Source: Mannheimia pernigra (GTDB lineage Bacteria; Pseudomonadota; Gammaproteobacteria; Enterobacterales; Pasteurellaceae). Taken from it: a stretch of 64,000 nt of DNA. Shown piece by piece: positions 43,556 through 52,456 of the stretch. A program made the position numbers and the translations under genes. Location: the NCBI RefSeq assembly GCF_013377995.1, contig NZ_CP055305.1:1736001-1800000 (forward strand), written 5' to 3'. The notes beneath the pieces were generated by a model. The model was not told the origin of the DNA. It was given only the letters and a program-made list of their open reading frames with translations, and did not search any database. How positions within the stretch are numbered: position 1 is the stretch's first letter; every line of letters starts with the position of its first letter.

Positions 43556-46555
43556 TTACTCGTTAAACCCTAACTTTCTCGCATACGCAAGCACGGCTTT
43601 TTCAAAGCAGGCAAGCGGTGGGCGAACGGTACCAGCACCAATCTGCCCAAAACCTGCCACTTTATGAGCGATACCCGTATTGATAACTGGCGTAATGCCT
43701 TTTTCTACCACTAAACAAGCATCAACACCTAAGCAAGCGCCTTGGAAATTCCAGTTTGGCACCACATAGTTCGGGTTACGGTCGATACAAATTTCCATCA
43801 TATCATTACTGGTGCGAAGAGCATCTTCATAACCACCTGCTCCCACAAAACGAGTTACCGCTGGTGCTGCAATCATCGCTAAGCCACCTACACCAAGGGT
43901 TTCGGTAATTGCTGAGTCGCCAATGTCAGGGCAAGCATCTTCGCCGTCATAGCCAGTAAAATACAAGCCTTGTGGTGTATTTACTGGACCTACAAACCAT
44001 TCATCGCCCATACCCGCAATACGAATACCAAAATGCACCCCATTGCGACACATTGCAGTCACAACCGTACCCTCTGTAATAGTTCTCGCCCCGTCCATAA
44101 TCGCTTTACAGCTTGCCATCATAATGTTTAAGAAGAATTGATCGGTATCCGCTAAAAATTTAATCACATCGTATTTATCATTTTCTGCCAAATCACTCAT
44201 TGCAGTAATGCGAGGAGCCACTTCTTTGAAGAAAGACATTGAGGCTGCAATATTTCTTTGGTGGAACTCATCCCCCATCGCAATCGCTTTCGCCACCAGT
44301 GGATTGACTGCCAAACCGTTTTCCATTGAACGGATTGCCTTGCCAAGTGTTGGACCTAATACATCACGCATCCATTCTAAACGTTTCACCACTTCATCTG
44401 AATACGCACCAAAACGCAATACCTTACCGATACCTTCATTCATTGTACAGTAAGCGAAATTGCCATCTGTAGCATTTTCTACTACCCAAACAGGCATATT
44501 TGCTGTCGTGATTCCGCCCATCGGACCCACCGCATTCACATGGTGGCACGGCATAAATGTAATGTCGCCGTTTTCTAATAAAGCACGAGCCGAGGCTTCA
44601 TCTGTCGCCCATTTTTCAAATAATACTGCCCCAACGCAAGAACCTTGCACCGTGTTCGGCATATCTTTGTATTGAATTGGTGGACCAGCGTGTAAGATCA
44701 CTTTGCCGTCATTTAGCTCTTTGATCACCGTTTTTGCCAACACGTTATCACGAATAATTGGTGTGGCTGCCACAACCTTAGCAATCACTTTACGATTTGC
44801 CTCATCAATATCCACCGCTTCATATTCGTTTAAGAAATTCAGTGCTTTGATCAACTGAATATTACCACCTGCTGGAGGTTGCCAGTTAAATTGCACTACT
44901 TGGCAGCCAAATTTTTCTGCTACATCTGCAAAACTTTTTAAACCAATATTAATGATTTTAGGTTTTTCAGATAATAAGCGTAATAACTGCTCAGAAGCTG
45001 GGCTATTTTCGCCTTGCACTACGGTTTTCGGCTGGATTGGTTTGGTTGGCTCATCAAATGGTAAACCTAATAAATCTAATGATTTTTCTACTGCAGCTTT
45101 ATTGGTTTCGCATACTTCAACGCCTGCTTCTACCAATTTACGCACGGTTTCATCATAGCCTTGGTAATCGCTGCGAGTACCGCATACGGTTGCCACAAAA
45201 GCAACATCACGGCTTTGAGCTTTGGCTTTTTGTTGCAGTTCTTGAATGGTCGGAATTAAGGCTGTTGCCATATCTTCGTGCGAGCCGTAGCCTAACACAA
45301 TGTCGAATAAAATCACGCCAGTAGTCGCATCATCAACCGCATCACGCATAGATTCAATACGCTTGGCGGGGTCAATCATCGGGTGCGGTTTGCCTTGAGT
45401 ATAAATATCATCGCCTAAATCCACCACGATGTGTCCATCTTGTTTGAACATAAACCCATCGGCTTTCGAGCTGCTGCCTTCAATGCGTAACGCATCTTTC
45501 AGCAACATTGCCGCTTCGCCAGCCAGTGTGCCGCCTGAATAGTAGGCTTTTAAGGTTTTACCGCAAGCGGTCGAATTTGTCGAATTTTTTGCAAATGTTG
45601 GAATTGGCTCTTGACGCACTAATGCCACCGCTAAACGAGCCGCTTCATCTAGGGTGTAAGCGTGATAGAAATCTTCTTCGTGGAATGTTGGTTTTTCGCC
45701 CAAAAATAAGGTAATAACAGGCTTGCTATAACGGCTTAAGCGAGCAGAGATTTTCTCACGTACCGCTTTTGCTGGTGGTTTGGAGATCACGATCAGCACT
45801 TTCACTTTGTCGTTTTGTTCCATCGCTTCAATGGCATCTAACATTGTGATACCACCGATGTCTTCGTATAAATCACGCCCCCCCGTACCAATCGCATTTT
45901 CCACGCCTTCGCCTAAGCGGTCGATAATCGTAGTTAATTCTTGGATACCCGTACCAGACGCACCAATAATACCGATTGAACCTGGCGTTACGCTGTTAGT
46001 AAATGCAATCGGCACACCTTGGATAATCCCTGTTCCACAATCTGGCCCCATTACCACTAAACCTTTGCTATGAGCTTTTTCTTTTAACGCTTTCTCATCT
46101 TCCACACTTACGTTATCGCTGAACATAAAAACGTTTAATCCCTCATCTAACGCACGGTTCGCTTCCAATGCAGCATAAGCACCAGGAATTGAAATCACTG
46201 CCAAGTTTGCATCTGGCAGAGAAGCGGTCGCTTTATTCCAAGATTTTACCACTTCCGTACCGCTTTGAGCCGAGCTTGCTTGAGATTTCTGTTTTAAAAA
46301 TGCTTCAACTTTTTCCATTACCACATTGATCACATCTTCTTGATCAACATCTGCGACTACTACCATATCGTTGGCAGTCGCTTCTAATAATTCCGCGGTG
46401 TCTAAACCACTTTGAGCAAAAATATCTTTGTTGGCTGGGGTTGCCATCATTACAGATACTTTATTTACCCCCTCTAAGCCTGAAATGGCATTAGTGAGCA
46501 ACATTAACACTACCGAGTCTTGGTAGCTGCCTTTTTTTACTACTGTTTTTAACAT
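43556..46555 (-). CDS. Fused FdrA (AllF) - DUF1116 (AllG) protein, oxamate carbamoyltransferase
   Basis: The 999-residue protein joins two subunits that are separate genes in E. coli. Residues 1 to about 510 match FdrA: succinyl-CoA-ligase-like nucleotide segments SIGIIGASGTGIQELTTIID and TGGRDLYEDIGGITM, then MDPAKR-type and GSHEDMA motifs. Residues from about 520 match the DUF1116 protein YlbE: LHAGPPIQYKDM, CHHVNAVGPMGGITTANMP, MGDEFHQRNIAAS, PVNTPQGLYFTGYDG and FVGAGG. The frame has no internal stop or shift. With AllH these subunits are reported to act on oxalurate and phosphate, giving oxamate and carbamoyl phosphate. An uptake word lies in a loop around 45560. Confidence 0.9.
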   Translation of the reverse strand: MLKTVVKKGSYQDSVVLMLLTNAISGLEGVNKVSVMMATPANKDIFAQSGLDTAELLEATANDMVVVADVDQEDVINVVMEKVEAFLKQKSQASSAQSGTEVVKSWNKATASLPDANLAVISIPGAYAALEANRALDEGLNVFMFSDNVSVEDEKALKEKAHSKGLVVMGPDCGTGIIQGVPIAFTNSVTPGSIGIIGASGTGIQELTTIIDRLGEGVENAIGTGGRDLYEDIGGITMLDAIEAMEQNDKVKVLIVISKPPAKAVREKISARLSRYSKPVITLFLGEKPTFHEEDFYHAYTLDEAARLAVALVRQEPIPTFAKNSTNSTACGKTLKAYYSGGTLAGEAAMLLKDALRIEGSSSKADGFMFKQDGHIVVDLGDDIYTQGKPHPMIDPAKRIESMRDAVDDATTGVILFDIVLGYGSHEDMATALIPTIQELQQKAKAQSRDVAFVATVCGTRSDYQGYDETVRKLVEAGVEVCETNKAAVEKSLDLLGLPFDEPTKPIQPKTVVQGENSPASEQLLRLLSEKPKIINIGLKSFADVAEKFGCQVVQFNWQPPAGGNIQLIKALNFLNEYEAVDIDEANRKVIAKVVAATPIIRDNVLAKTVIKELNDGKVILHAGPPIQYKDMPNTVQGSCVGAVLFEKWATDEASARALLENGDITFMPCHHVNAVGPMGGITTANMPVWVVENATDGNFAYCTMNEGIGKVLRFGAYSDEVVKRLEWMRDVLGPTLGKAIRSMENGLAVNPLVAKAIAMGDEFHQRNIAASMSFFKEVAPRITAMSDLAENDKYDVIKFLADTDQFFLNIMMASCKAIMDGARTITEGTVVTAMCRNGVHFGIRIAGMGDEWFVGPVNTPQGLYFTGYDGEDACPDIGDSAITETLGVGGLAMIAAPAVTRFVGAGGYEDALRTSNDMMEICIDRNPNYVVPNWNFQGACLGVDACLVVEKGITPVINTGIAHKVAGFGQIGAGTVRPPLACFEKAVLAYARKLGFNE

Positions 46556-46575
46556 ATTATTCTTCCTAATTTTAT

Positions 46576-46625
46576 AACCCTATACAAGCTGTATAGGGTT
46601 CTTTGAATTCAGCCACACTATGGCT
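46576..46625. repeat. Composite hairpin repeat, copy 2
   Basis: AACCCTATAC...GTATAGGGTT (46576-46600) followed by AGCCA-CACTA-TGGCT (46611-46625). It lies between the fusion gene and allD, in the same orientation as copy 1. Confidence 0.7.
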
Positions 46626-46636
46626 ATATGATAAGA

Positions 46637-47689
46637 TTAGTCCGCAAAACGGTTTTTATGATCGTAGCGGTCAAAATGAATATCGTCACTGATTAAGTAT
46701 TCATAGACTTTATCCACAATTTCAATACCACCTGTTGCAGCGTATTTATCACGACGCATTTCAGCACGTTGCCCTGGGTAATACACCTTATCGTTACCTG
46801 GTGCTGGAGACATTTCATTTAGCTCATTAATTGATTGTGCCATATTTTCACGGAATTGTTCTGCACCACAGAAACGAGCAGGATCAATCACAATATGCAT
46901 TTGACCTAAACGACGACCTTCCGATAAATCGTGGTACATTGAAGAAACGTGTTTGCCAAATGGTACCCCTAATAAAATACCTGAGAAAATATCTACCATC
47001 ATCATTAAACCATAACCTTTCGCTCCAGAAATTGGTACTAGAGCATTCACTTTGTTCGGATCGGTTACAGGATTGCCATCAACATCAACTGCCCAATCTG
47101 GTGGAATAGATTCGCCACGAGAACGCTTATCTAAAATTTTACCCCAAGCTTGAACGGTCGTTGCCATATCAAACACGACATTTCTGCCTTCATCTGCAGG
47201 TGCTGCAAAAGAAATTGGGTTTGTGCCGTAATAAGGTTCAGAACCGCCATAAGGCACCGCCATAGGATCTGATTGACAAAATGAAATAGATAACAAGCCT
47301 TCTTTCGCTGCCATTTCTGTGTAATATCCTATCGCACCACTATGAGAAATGTTACGGATACCTACAATTGCAATGCCCGATTTTTTCGCCATTTCAATCG
47401 CTTTTTCCATCGCAAAGGTTGCAGCGACATAACCACAGCCGTTATCGCCTTCAAAAATCGCTGAGGCAGGCCCTGTTTCTTTCCATTCAAATTTAGGATT
47501 ATGTGTGATGCCACCTTTAAAAATACGCTCGCAATAATACTCCATACGAACGGCACCGTGAGAGTGGTAGCCACGTTCATCAGACCACGTCAGAATTTCT
47601 GCTGTAATATCTGCGTGCTGATCGTTTAAACCCGCTTTCATTAATTTAGCTTTCATTAAGCCTTTTAATTCTTCTCTTGATAGTTTCAT
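46637..47689 (-). CDS. allD: Ureidoglycolate dehydrogenase
   Basis: The ATG at 47689 sits seven bases after AGGA and gives 350 residues; the upstream TTG is not required. The enzyme belongs to the malate/L-lactate/ureidoglycolate dehydrogenase family that binds NAD(P) in a non-Rossmann fold. It matches E. coli AllD along its length: DERGYHSHGAVRMEYY, GIRNISHSGAIGYY, YYGTNPISFAAPA, FDMATTVQAWGK and GAKGYGLMMMVDI. It oxidises (S)-ureidoglycolate to oxalurate. It lies between allE and the fusion gene. Confidence 0.95.
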   Translation of the reverse strand: MKLSREELKGLMKAKLMKAGLNDQHADITAEILTWSDERGYHSHGAVRMEYYCERIFKGGITHNPKFEWKETGPASAIFEGDNGCGYVAATFAMEKAIEMAKKSGIAIVGIRNISHSGAIGYYTEMAAKEGLLSISFCQSDPMAVPYGGSEPYYGTNPISFAAPADEGRNVVFDMATTVQAWGKILDKRSRGESIPPDWAVDVDGNPVTDPNKVNALVPISGAKGYGLMMMVDIFSGILLGVPFGKHVSSMYHDLSEGRRLGQMHIVIDPARFCGAEQFRENMAQSINELNEMSPAPGNDKVYYPGQRAEMRRDKYAATGGIEIVDKVYEYLISDDIHFDRYDHKNRFAD

Positions 47690-47710
47690 TGTCAATTCCT
47701 CAACGTTAAA

Positions 47711-48496
47711 TTAAAGTTCTACATCACGGTTACACTCTTTCGAGTAGATATAGACAAAATCCTCATCACCTACCGCATAACAGGCTTGTGGGCAGTAGGA
47801 ATCCATAAAAACATAATCATCTTTTTTCACAGGAATCCATTCATCATCTAAACGGTACATTCCTTTACCTGAAAGAAACAGCATTCCGTGTTCTTGGAAG
47901 TGCGTTTCAATATAACCATGCGACGCACCAGGCTTAAATAACAAAATGTGCATATTCATATCAAAGCCAAAATCAGTTGCAGAAGGAAGTAAATCTTTAA
48001 TTAAACAGGTTTTCATTCCTTCATATTCAACATAGTCGATTTCATTCACATTACCTACATAAGTGATTGCCTGGTGACCTTCTAACGCGGTATAACGGCG
48101 ACGGTGAATATAGATTTTAGTAGCGTGTTCCGATTTATTGATAAAACTCAGCACTTGATCGGCAGGCGAAAAGATATAACCACCGCTTTCTAGAACCACA
48201 TCAGTATCACCATTTTTAACAGCGAGCTGCCCGCTAATCAAATAAACAAAAACCTCAATACCGTTACCACCTAATTGTGTGCAGCCACCATTCGGGTGAA
48301 CTGTAGCAATATAATCAACAAAAGATGCACCGAGTGCAGGAGAGGATAAAATACTAATATCGCAGTTATGGTAATTTGGAATACTATTTCTCACTAAACC
48401 ATCTGTTTCCAAAATCACAAAATTATGCTTACGAATTACCGAACGTGTTTCAAGTAATCCTTGTCGATAACCTGTTTGACCATTCAAATATCCCAT
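47711..48496 (-). CDS. allE: (S)-ureidoglycine aminohydrolase
   Basis: The 261-residue protein is a double cupin matching E. coli AllE (YlbA) nearly throughout: MGYLNGQTGYR, LGASFVDYIATVHPNGG, GNGIEVFVYLISGQ, FDMNMHILLFKPGASHGYIE and the C-terminal YSKECNRDVEL. The second cupin holds the manganese ligands (GASHGYIETHFQEHGM). It releases ammonia from ureidoglycine to form ureidoglycolate. It is the first gene of the minus-strand operon and is divergent from an alpha/beta hydrolase gene. Confidence 0.96.
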   Translation of the reverse strand: MGYLNGQTGYRQGLLETRSVIRKHNFVILETDGLVRNSIPNYHNCDISILSSPALGASFVDYIATVHPNGGCTQLGGNGIEVFVYLISGQLAVKNGDTDVVLESGGYIFSPADQVLSFINKSEHATKIYIHRRRYTALEGHQAITYVGNVNEIDYVEYEGMKTCLIKDLLPSATDFGFDMNMHILLFKPGASHGYIETHFQEHGMLFLSGKGMYRLDDEWIPVKKDDYVFMDSYCPQACYAVGDEDFVYIYSKECNRDVEL

Positions 48497-48536
48497 AATA
48501 TTCTCCTTCTTTTTATATAAGTTAAGTTGAATTATT

Positions 48537-48555
48537 TTGTACTATAATAATACAA
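48537..48555. promoter_or_regulatory. Palindrome in the allE / hydrolase divergent promoter region
   Basis: TTGTACTATAATAATACAA is an imperfect 19-bp palindrome with TTGTA/TACAA arms, in the 74-bp gap between two divergent genes. It could be an operator for a pathway regulator; no regulator gene is found in the window. Confidence 0.3.
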
Positions 48556-48570
48556 AAATAGAGGTTCATT

Positions 48571-49425
48571 ATGCTAAAAGCAACACAAATCACATTAAAT
48601 ACGGTTCAAGTCCAAGACACAGCTCTTGTAATTGAAGCAACCCATTATCTAGATGATAATATCGCACCTAAAGCGAATCTTATTTATCTACACGGCGGCG
48701 GCCTACTTTATGGTACAAAAGAGGATTTGCCTCAACGACATCTTGAAACATTTACTCAAGCTGGTTTGCAAATTTTTGCAATAAATTACCCGCTTGCACC
48801 ACAGGCTCAGATTGAGGAAATTATAAGCTCCATTCAACAATCTATAAAACATTTACAGAACCAGCTACACCTAGAACTCCCTTATTTTTTATTCGGACGT
48901 TCTGCTGGAGCTTATCTTGCATTACTGACTGCTGTCAGACTTAGCCAGCAAATAGAAATTGAAAAGCCACAAGGTGTTATCTCTTATTATGGTTATGGCT
49001 TTTTGAAAGATGGTTGGTTTGATAGCCCAAGCCCACACTATTTAAAATTACCATTAGTCATTGAAAATACCGTTCAATCACTAATAGCCACTCCAAGCCA
49101 AGAGGCTGATTTAAACACACATTTCAGTTGTTATGTTTACGCTCGCCAAACTGGCAAGTGGAAATCATTAATTTATCAAGGCAGAGATAAATTTTTCTAC
49201 CTCGATTACAGCTTACGTTTGGCGGAATTAAATCTACCGATTTTCGCTGCTCACGCCACAAACGACCCTGATGTGCCGTTTGCAGAGTTTCAAGCCCTGT
49301 GCGAAAAATTCAACCCAACCAAATTTGTCATCGCCGCCGAATTACACGATTTCGACCGAGATGAACAATCGAAAGATACAGAGGAATTGATTCAAGCGAC
49401 GATAAAATTTATTCAAAGCACCTAG
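48571..49425 (+). CDS. Alpha/beta hydrolase (esterase/lipase-like)
   Basis: The 284-residue protein has the hormone-sensitive-lipase type oxyanion motif HGGG (His41), the nucleophile elbow GRSAGA (Ser111), and a likely Asp (NDPDVPF) and His (LHDFDRD) to complete the triad. No signal peptide is present. It is transcribed away from allE from the shared gap. Substrate is unknown; its setting suggests an amide or ester in purine breakdown, but it may be unrelated. The stop codon lies in the left arm of a hairpin. Confidence 0.8.
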   Translation: MLKATQITLNTVQVQDTALVIEATHYLDDNIAPKANLIYLHGGGLLYGTKEDLPQRHLETFTQAGLQIFAINYPLAPQAQIEEIISSIQQSIKHLQNQLHLELPYFLFGRSAGAYLALLTAVRLSQQIEIEKPQGVISYYGYGFLKDGWFDSPSPHYLKLPLVIENTVQSLIATPSQEADLNTHFSCYVYARQTGKWKSLIYQGRDKFFYLDYSLRLAELNLPIFAAHATNDPDVPFAEFQALCEKFNPTKFVIAAELHDFDRDEQSKDTEELIQATIKFIQST

Positions 49426-49442
49426 CACAAGAAGTGCTAGGT
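49420..49442 (+). terminator. Hairpin overlapping the hydrolase stop codon
   Basis: ACCTAGCAC and GTGCTAGGT form a nine-base stem with loop AAGAA. The TAG stop codon is inside the left arm. No T run follows. Confidence 0.45.
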
Positions 49443-49474
49443 TACATAATAAGTCCCTCTGGGATTTTACAAAG

Positions 49475-49523
49475 TCACAGCGTGTGCTCAACTTATTGAA
49501 CCCCATACGCCTCGTATGGGGTT
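49475..49523. repeat. Composite hairpin repeat, copy 3 (inverted)
   Basis: CACAGCGTGTG (49476-49486) then AACCCCATACG...CGTATGGGGTT (49499-49523): the same two-hairpin unit as copies 1 and 2 in the opposite orientation, downstream of the second permease gene, where it may also act as its terminator. Confidence 0.65.
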
Positions 49524-49527
49524 GTTA

Positions 49528-50856
49528 TTATTTTTCCAAAATTGTGCCCTTTCTGAAACGTGTACTTGATGCCATATATTTCATCGCAAAGTAATAAACT
49601 AAGGCAGTTGGAATGGTAGCCGTTAGGAATGATATATCCGCATTAAATAAACCAATTAATGCCCCAACAGAAATAGCAATGATTGCAGCCCAGTTCACGC
49701 CTTTGCGGTTACCATTTTCATCATAAAGCTCGGCAACATTAATCTTGCCTTTATGGAGAATGTAGTAATCCACCAATAAGACGGAGAAAATCGGACCAAA
49801 GAATACGGTGTAGGTTAAAACGAAAATATCTACACCTCTTGATGAAGAATCTGAGGTAATTAACCACGGACAGGTGGCAATCGCAACTAAACCGATGATG
49901 ATTACCGAAGTTTTATGTTTGATTTTGAACGCATCCATTAACGCATAGGCTGGTGGCACTACGTTACTTGCCAGGTTGGTCGTCATTTGAGCGAATAAGA
50001 TAAATACTAACGTAATAACCACTAAGAATTTGTTATCCGCCGCTTGTGCAAACGCATTGATTGGATTGCCTAAACCAGTTGCAGATGAAATCATCAAACC
50101 AATCACACCCATAAATACAGTAGCAGGTACCATTGCTAAAAAATAAACCACGCCACGTTTAGTCGTGGAATAGCCTGGTTTTAATTCGCGTACATAGTCA
50201 CCCACGTTCAGCATTACCAACACATTCACACCAAAGAATGCCACAATCGCACTCACAAACGGCAAGCCCCATGTACCTTCTTTATTAATAAGGTTTTCTT
50301 CAATACGCCCACCGAATTTGGTCATACAAACGTAAAACATATAAGCAAGAGAGGCAATAATCACTACAGCACCAATGTTTTCCAACCATTTCAAGCCGTG
50401 GAAGCCAGTGGTAGAAATCCAAATTTGCAGTGCTTGGAATAGCAAGAAGTAAAGCACGATATTGTCATAACCAACTAATAAAATAGAAATTTGGTTGATT
50501 GCCGAACCGCCTAACCAGCTTTGCACGCCGTACCATACAATCGCAGGCAAGCCACGCAACATTGCAGGTAAAATAGCCCCCTTCGTACCGAATGCACTTT
50601 TCAGTTGTACCGCATAAGGTACACCGCTTTTATAGCTCATTTGGTCGTTTAAACATAAACAAATAATCAACAACAATGAACCAATTAGCATTGCAACAAA
50701 AGCTTGGGTTAAGTTCAGCCCTTTCTCTAATTGTCCTGAACCGAGGGCAAAGGTGCCAATAGATACACAGCCCCCTAGCCAAAGAAAGAGATAAGAAAGT
50801 AAATCCATAATCCGCTTATTTGCCAGAATTGGTTGTAAGTTGGTATTTTCAGACAT
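49528..50856 (-). CDS. NCS1 family permease (copy 2)
   Basis: This 442-residue carrier is a clear paralogue of the one at 36523-37875 (shared GGCVSIGTF, GLPAIVWYGVQSWLGG, VGDYVRELKPG, FRKGTILE end). Differences in the substrate-lining helices (for example VQSW for FQSW) suggest a distinct preference within allantoin, hydantoins or related ureides. It pairs with the second allantoinase gene about 95 bp upstream. A CAGGAGAG ribosome site precedes the ATG. Confidence 0.82.
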   Translation of the reverse strand: MSENTNLQPILANKRIMDLLSYLFLWLGGCVSIGTFALGSGQLEKGLNLTQAFVAMLIGSLLLIICLCLNDQMSYKSGVPYAVQLKSAFGTKGAILPAMLRGLPAIVWYGVQSWLGGSAINQISILLVGYDNIVLYFLLFQALQIWISTTGFHGLKWLENIGAVVIIASLAYMFYVCMTKFGGRIEENLINKEGTWGLPFVSAIVAFFGVNVLVMLNVGDYVRELKPGYSTTKRGVVYFLAMVPATVFMGVIGLMISSATGLGNPINAFAQAADNKFLVVITLVFILFAQMTTNLASNVVPPAYALMDAFKIKHKTSVIIIGLVAIATCPWLITSDSSSRGVDIFVLTYTVFFGPIFSVLLVDYYILHKGKINVAELYDENGNRKGVNWAAIIAISVGALIGLFNADISFLTATIPTALVYYFAMKYMASSTRFRKGTILEK

Positions 50857-50951
50857 TGTGTCTCTCCTGTAATAACATTGTTTTATTTTTATGATAATAA
50901 AAGTGCGGTCATTTTTTCAGATATTTTTGAAAAATTGACCGCACTTAAATT

Positions 50952-52358
50952 CTAGCGTTTGACTGGGCGAATAAACTCTCCATAGCCCATCGCATCTTGT
51001 TTGTACATACCGTTTTCCGCAACTAAACGACCACGAATGAAAGTATGCGTTGCCGCACCTTTGCCCTCTAAGCCGTTGAAGCAGGTAACGTGCCCCTTGG
51101 TAAAGAGTTTTTCTTGTTCTACTTTCCACGGTTTTTCTGGATCAACAATCACAATATCCGCATCAAAACCAATTTCAAACGCCCCTTTACGACCATATAA
51201 ACCAAATAGTTTTGCTGGATTCACACCCATTACTTTGGCAATTAAACTTGGACTGAGTTTACGTTGATGCACGACCATATCAAACATCATCGGCAGGAAA
51301 AACTGAATACCATTTAAACCACCCCAAGCCTCCCAAATATCGTGAGTTTCATTATTTTTTTCTTCATCGGCTGCTGGAGAGTGATCGCTACCCACGCAAG
51401 AAAGCGTACCATCAATCACATAATCCCAAAGTTTTTCCATATCCTCTTTTTTACGAAGCGGCGGCGTACATTTGGCAGGCCCCCCTTTTTCAAATACAAA
51501 ATCTTCGGTAAAACCTAAGTAATGTGGACAAGTTTCGCCGGAAACTGGCAAACCTTCATAAATGGCATCTTTAACGAGCTGAGCCACCATAGGGTGTGTC
51601 ACGTGGCAAATATGCACACGACCACCTGTTGCTCGAGACATATCAATAATATTTTTTGTCGCCACATATTCCACCCACACATCGTGAGCATCTAAAAATT
51701 CACGGATTTTTTCTTGATTGGTTAAGCCAGTTTTCGCTTTCGCCTCTTTCACACGCTCTTTTACTTGGCCATATTCTTCACAGTGAAAGCCCGATAACGC
51801 ATTAAACGGCTTTAAGATTTCTAACGCTTTACGTACGTTCCCTAAATTAACCGTTGGAAATAAATCCCCATTCGGGCAGGTAAATCCTTTAAAAGCAGCT
51901 ACGCCACAAGCTTCAAGCTCAACAAGATCAGCGGAATTACTTTTAATGGAGTTCGGGCTATCATCATAATCACCCACAATTCCGCCCCAAAGAGCAAAAT
52001 CAATAAAGGAATGCTTACTCACATTGTCGTGTTTAAGTTTAAAAACGTCTTTGTTAATTAAAGAAGGATCATTATTAAGTGGCATATCAATTAAGGTTGT
52101 ACAACCTGCAGCCACTGCAGCACGGGAGCCTGTTTCAAAGTCTTCACGGTAATCAAAACCTGGCTCGTTTAGATGAGCGTGGCAATCAATAATCCCTGGA
52201 TAAACCAAATTGCCTTTTGCATCAACCACTTCTTTTGCTTGAACTTCGACCTCTGGTGCTAAAAAACCAGCAAATTTGCCTTCCTTTACCGCAATAGTTG
52301 CAAAATAAATTCTATCAGGCGTAACTAACTGACCGTTTTTAATAATTAAATCATACAT
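50952..52358 (-). CDS. Allantoinase/dihydropyrimidinase-type cyclic amidohydrolase (copy 2)
   Basis: The 468-residue protein keeps all metal ligands of the family: GIIDCHAHLNEPG, carboxylated lysine in AAFKGFTCP, FHCEE, HICHVTHP and VGSDHSP. It is related to copy 1 (37878-39260) but diverged, with an extra loop (DYDDSPNSIKSNSA). It could be a second allantoinase or act on another cyclic ureide, such as hydantoin or dihydropyrimidine; the sequence does not decide. It is divergent from allH and upstream of the second permease. Confidence 0.78.
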   Translation of the reverse strand: MYDLIIKNGQLVTPDRIYFATIAVKEGKFAGFLAPEVEVQAKEVVDAKGNLVYPGIIDCHAHLNEPGFDYREDFETGSRAAVAAGCTTLIDMPLNNDPSLINKDVFKLKHDNVSKHSFIDFALWGGIVGDYDDSPNSIKSNSADLVELEACGVAAFKGFTCPNGDLFPTVNLGNVRKALEILKPFNALSGFHCEEYGQVKERVKEAKAKTGLTNQEKIREFLDAHDVWVEYVATKNIIDMSRATGGRVHICHVTHPMVAQLVKDAIYEGLPVSGETCPHYLGFTEDFVFEKGGPAKCTPPLRKKEDMEKLWDYVIDGTLSCVGSDHSPAADEEKNNETHDIWEAWGGLNGIQFFLPMMFDMVVHQRKLSPSLIAKVMGVNPAKLFGLYGRKGAFEIGFDADIVIVDPEKPWKVEQEKLFTKGHVTCFNGLEGKGAATHTFIRGRLVAENGMYKQDAMGYGEFIRPVKR

Positions 52359-52390
52359 AATAAACCTTCTTTTTATTGACTTTTAACGGT

Positions 52391-52418
52391 TTGAAAGGAA
52401 AATAGGAAGCATTATACT
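52391..52418 (+). promoter_or_regulatory. Candidate sigma-70 promoter of allH
   Basis: TTGAAA (52391-52396) and TATACT (52413-52418) are 16 bases apart, about 40 bp before the allH ATG. This is a good match to consensus. Confidence 0.55.
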
Positions 52419-52456
52419 AATCAATAGCGATTAAAAAGCAATAGGTATTTTACAAT

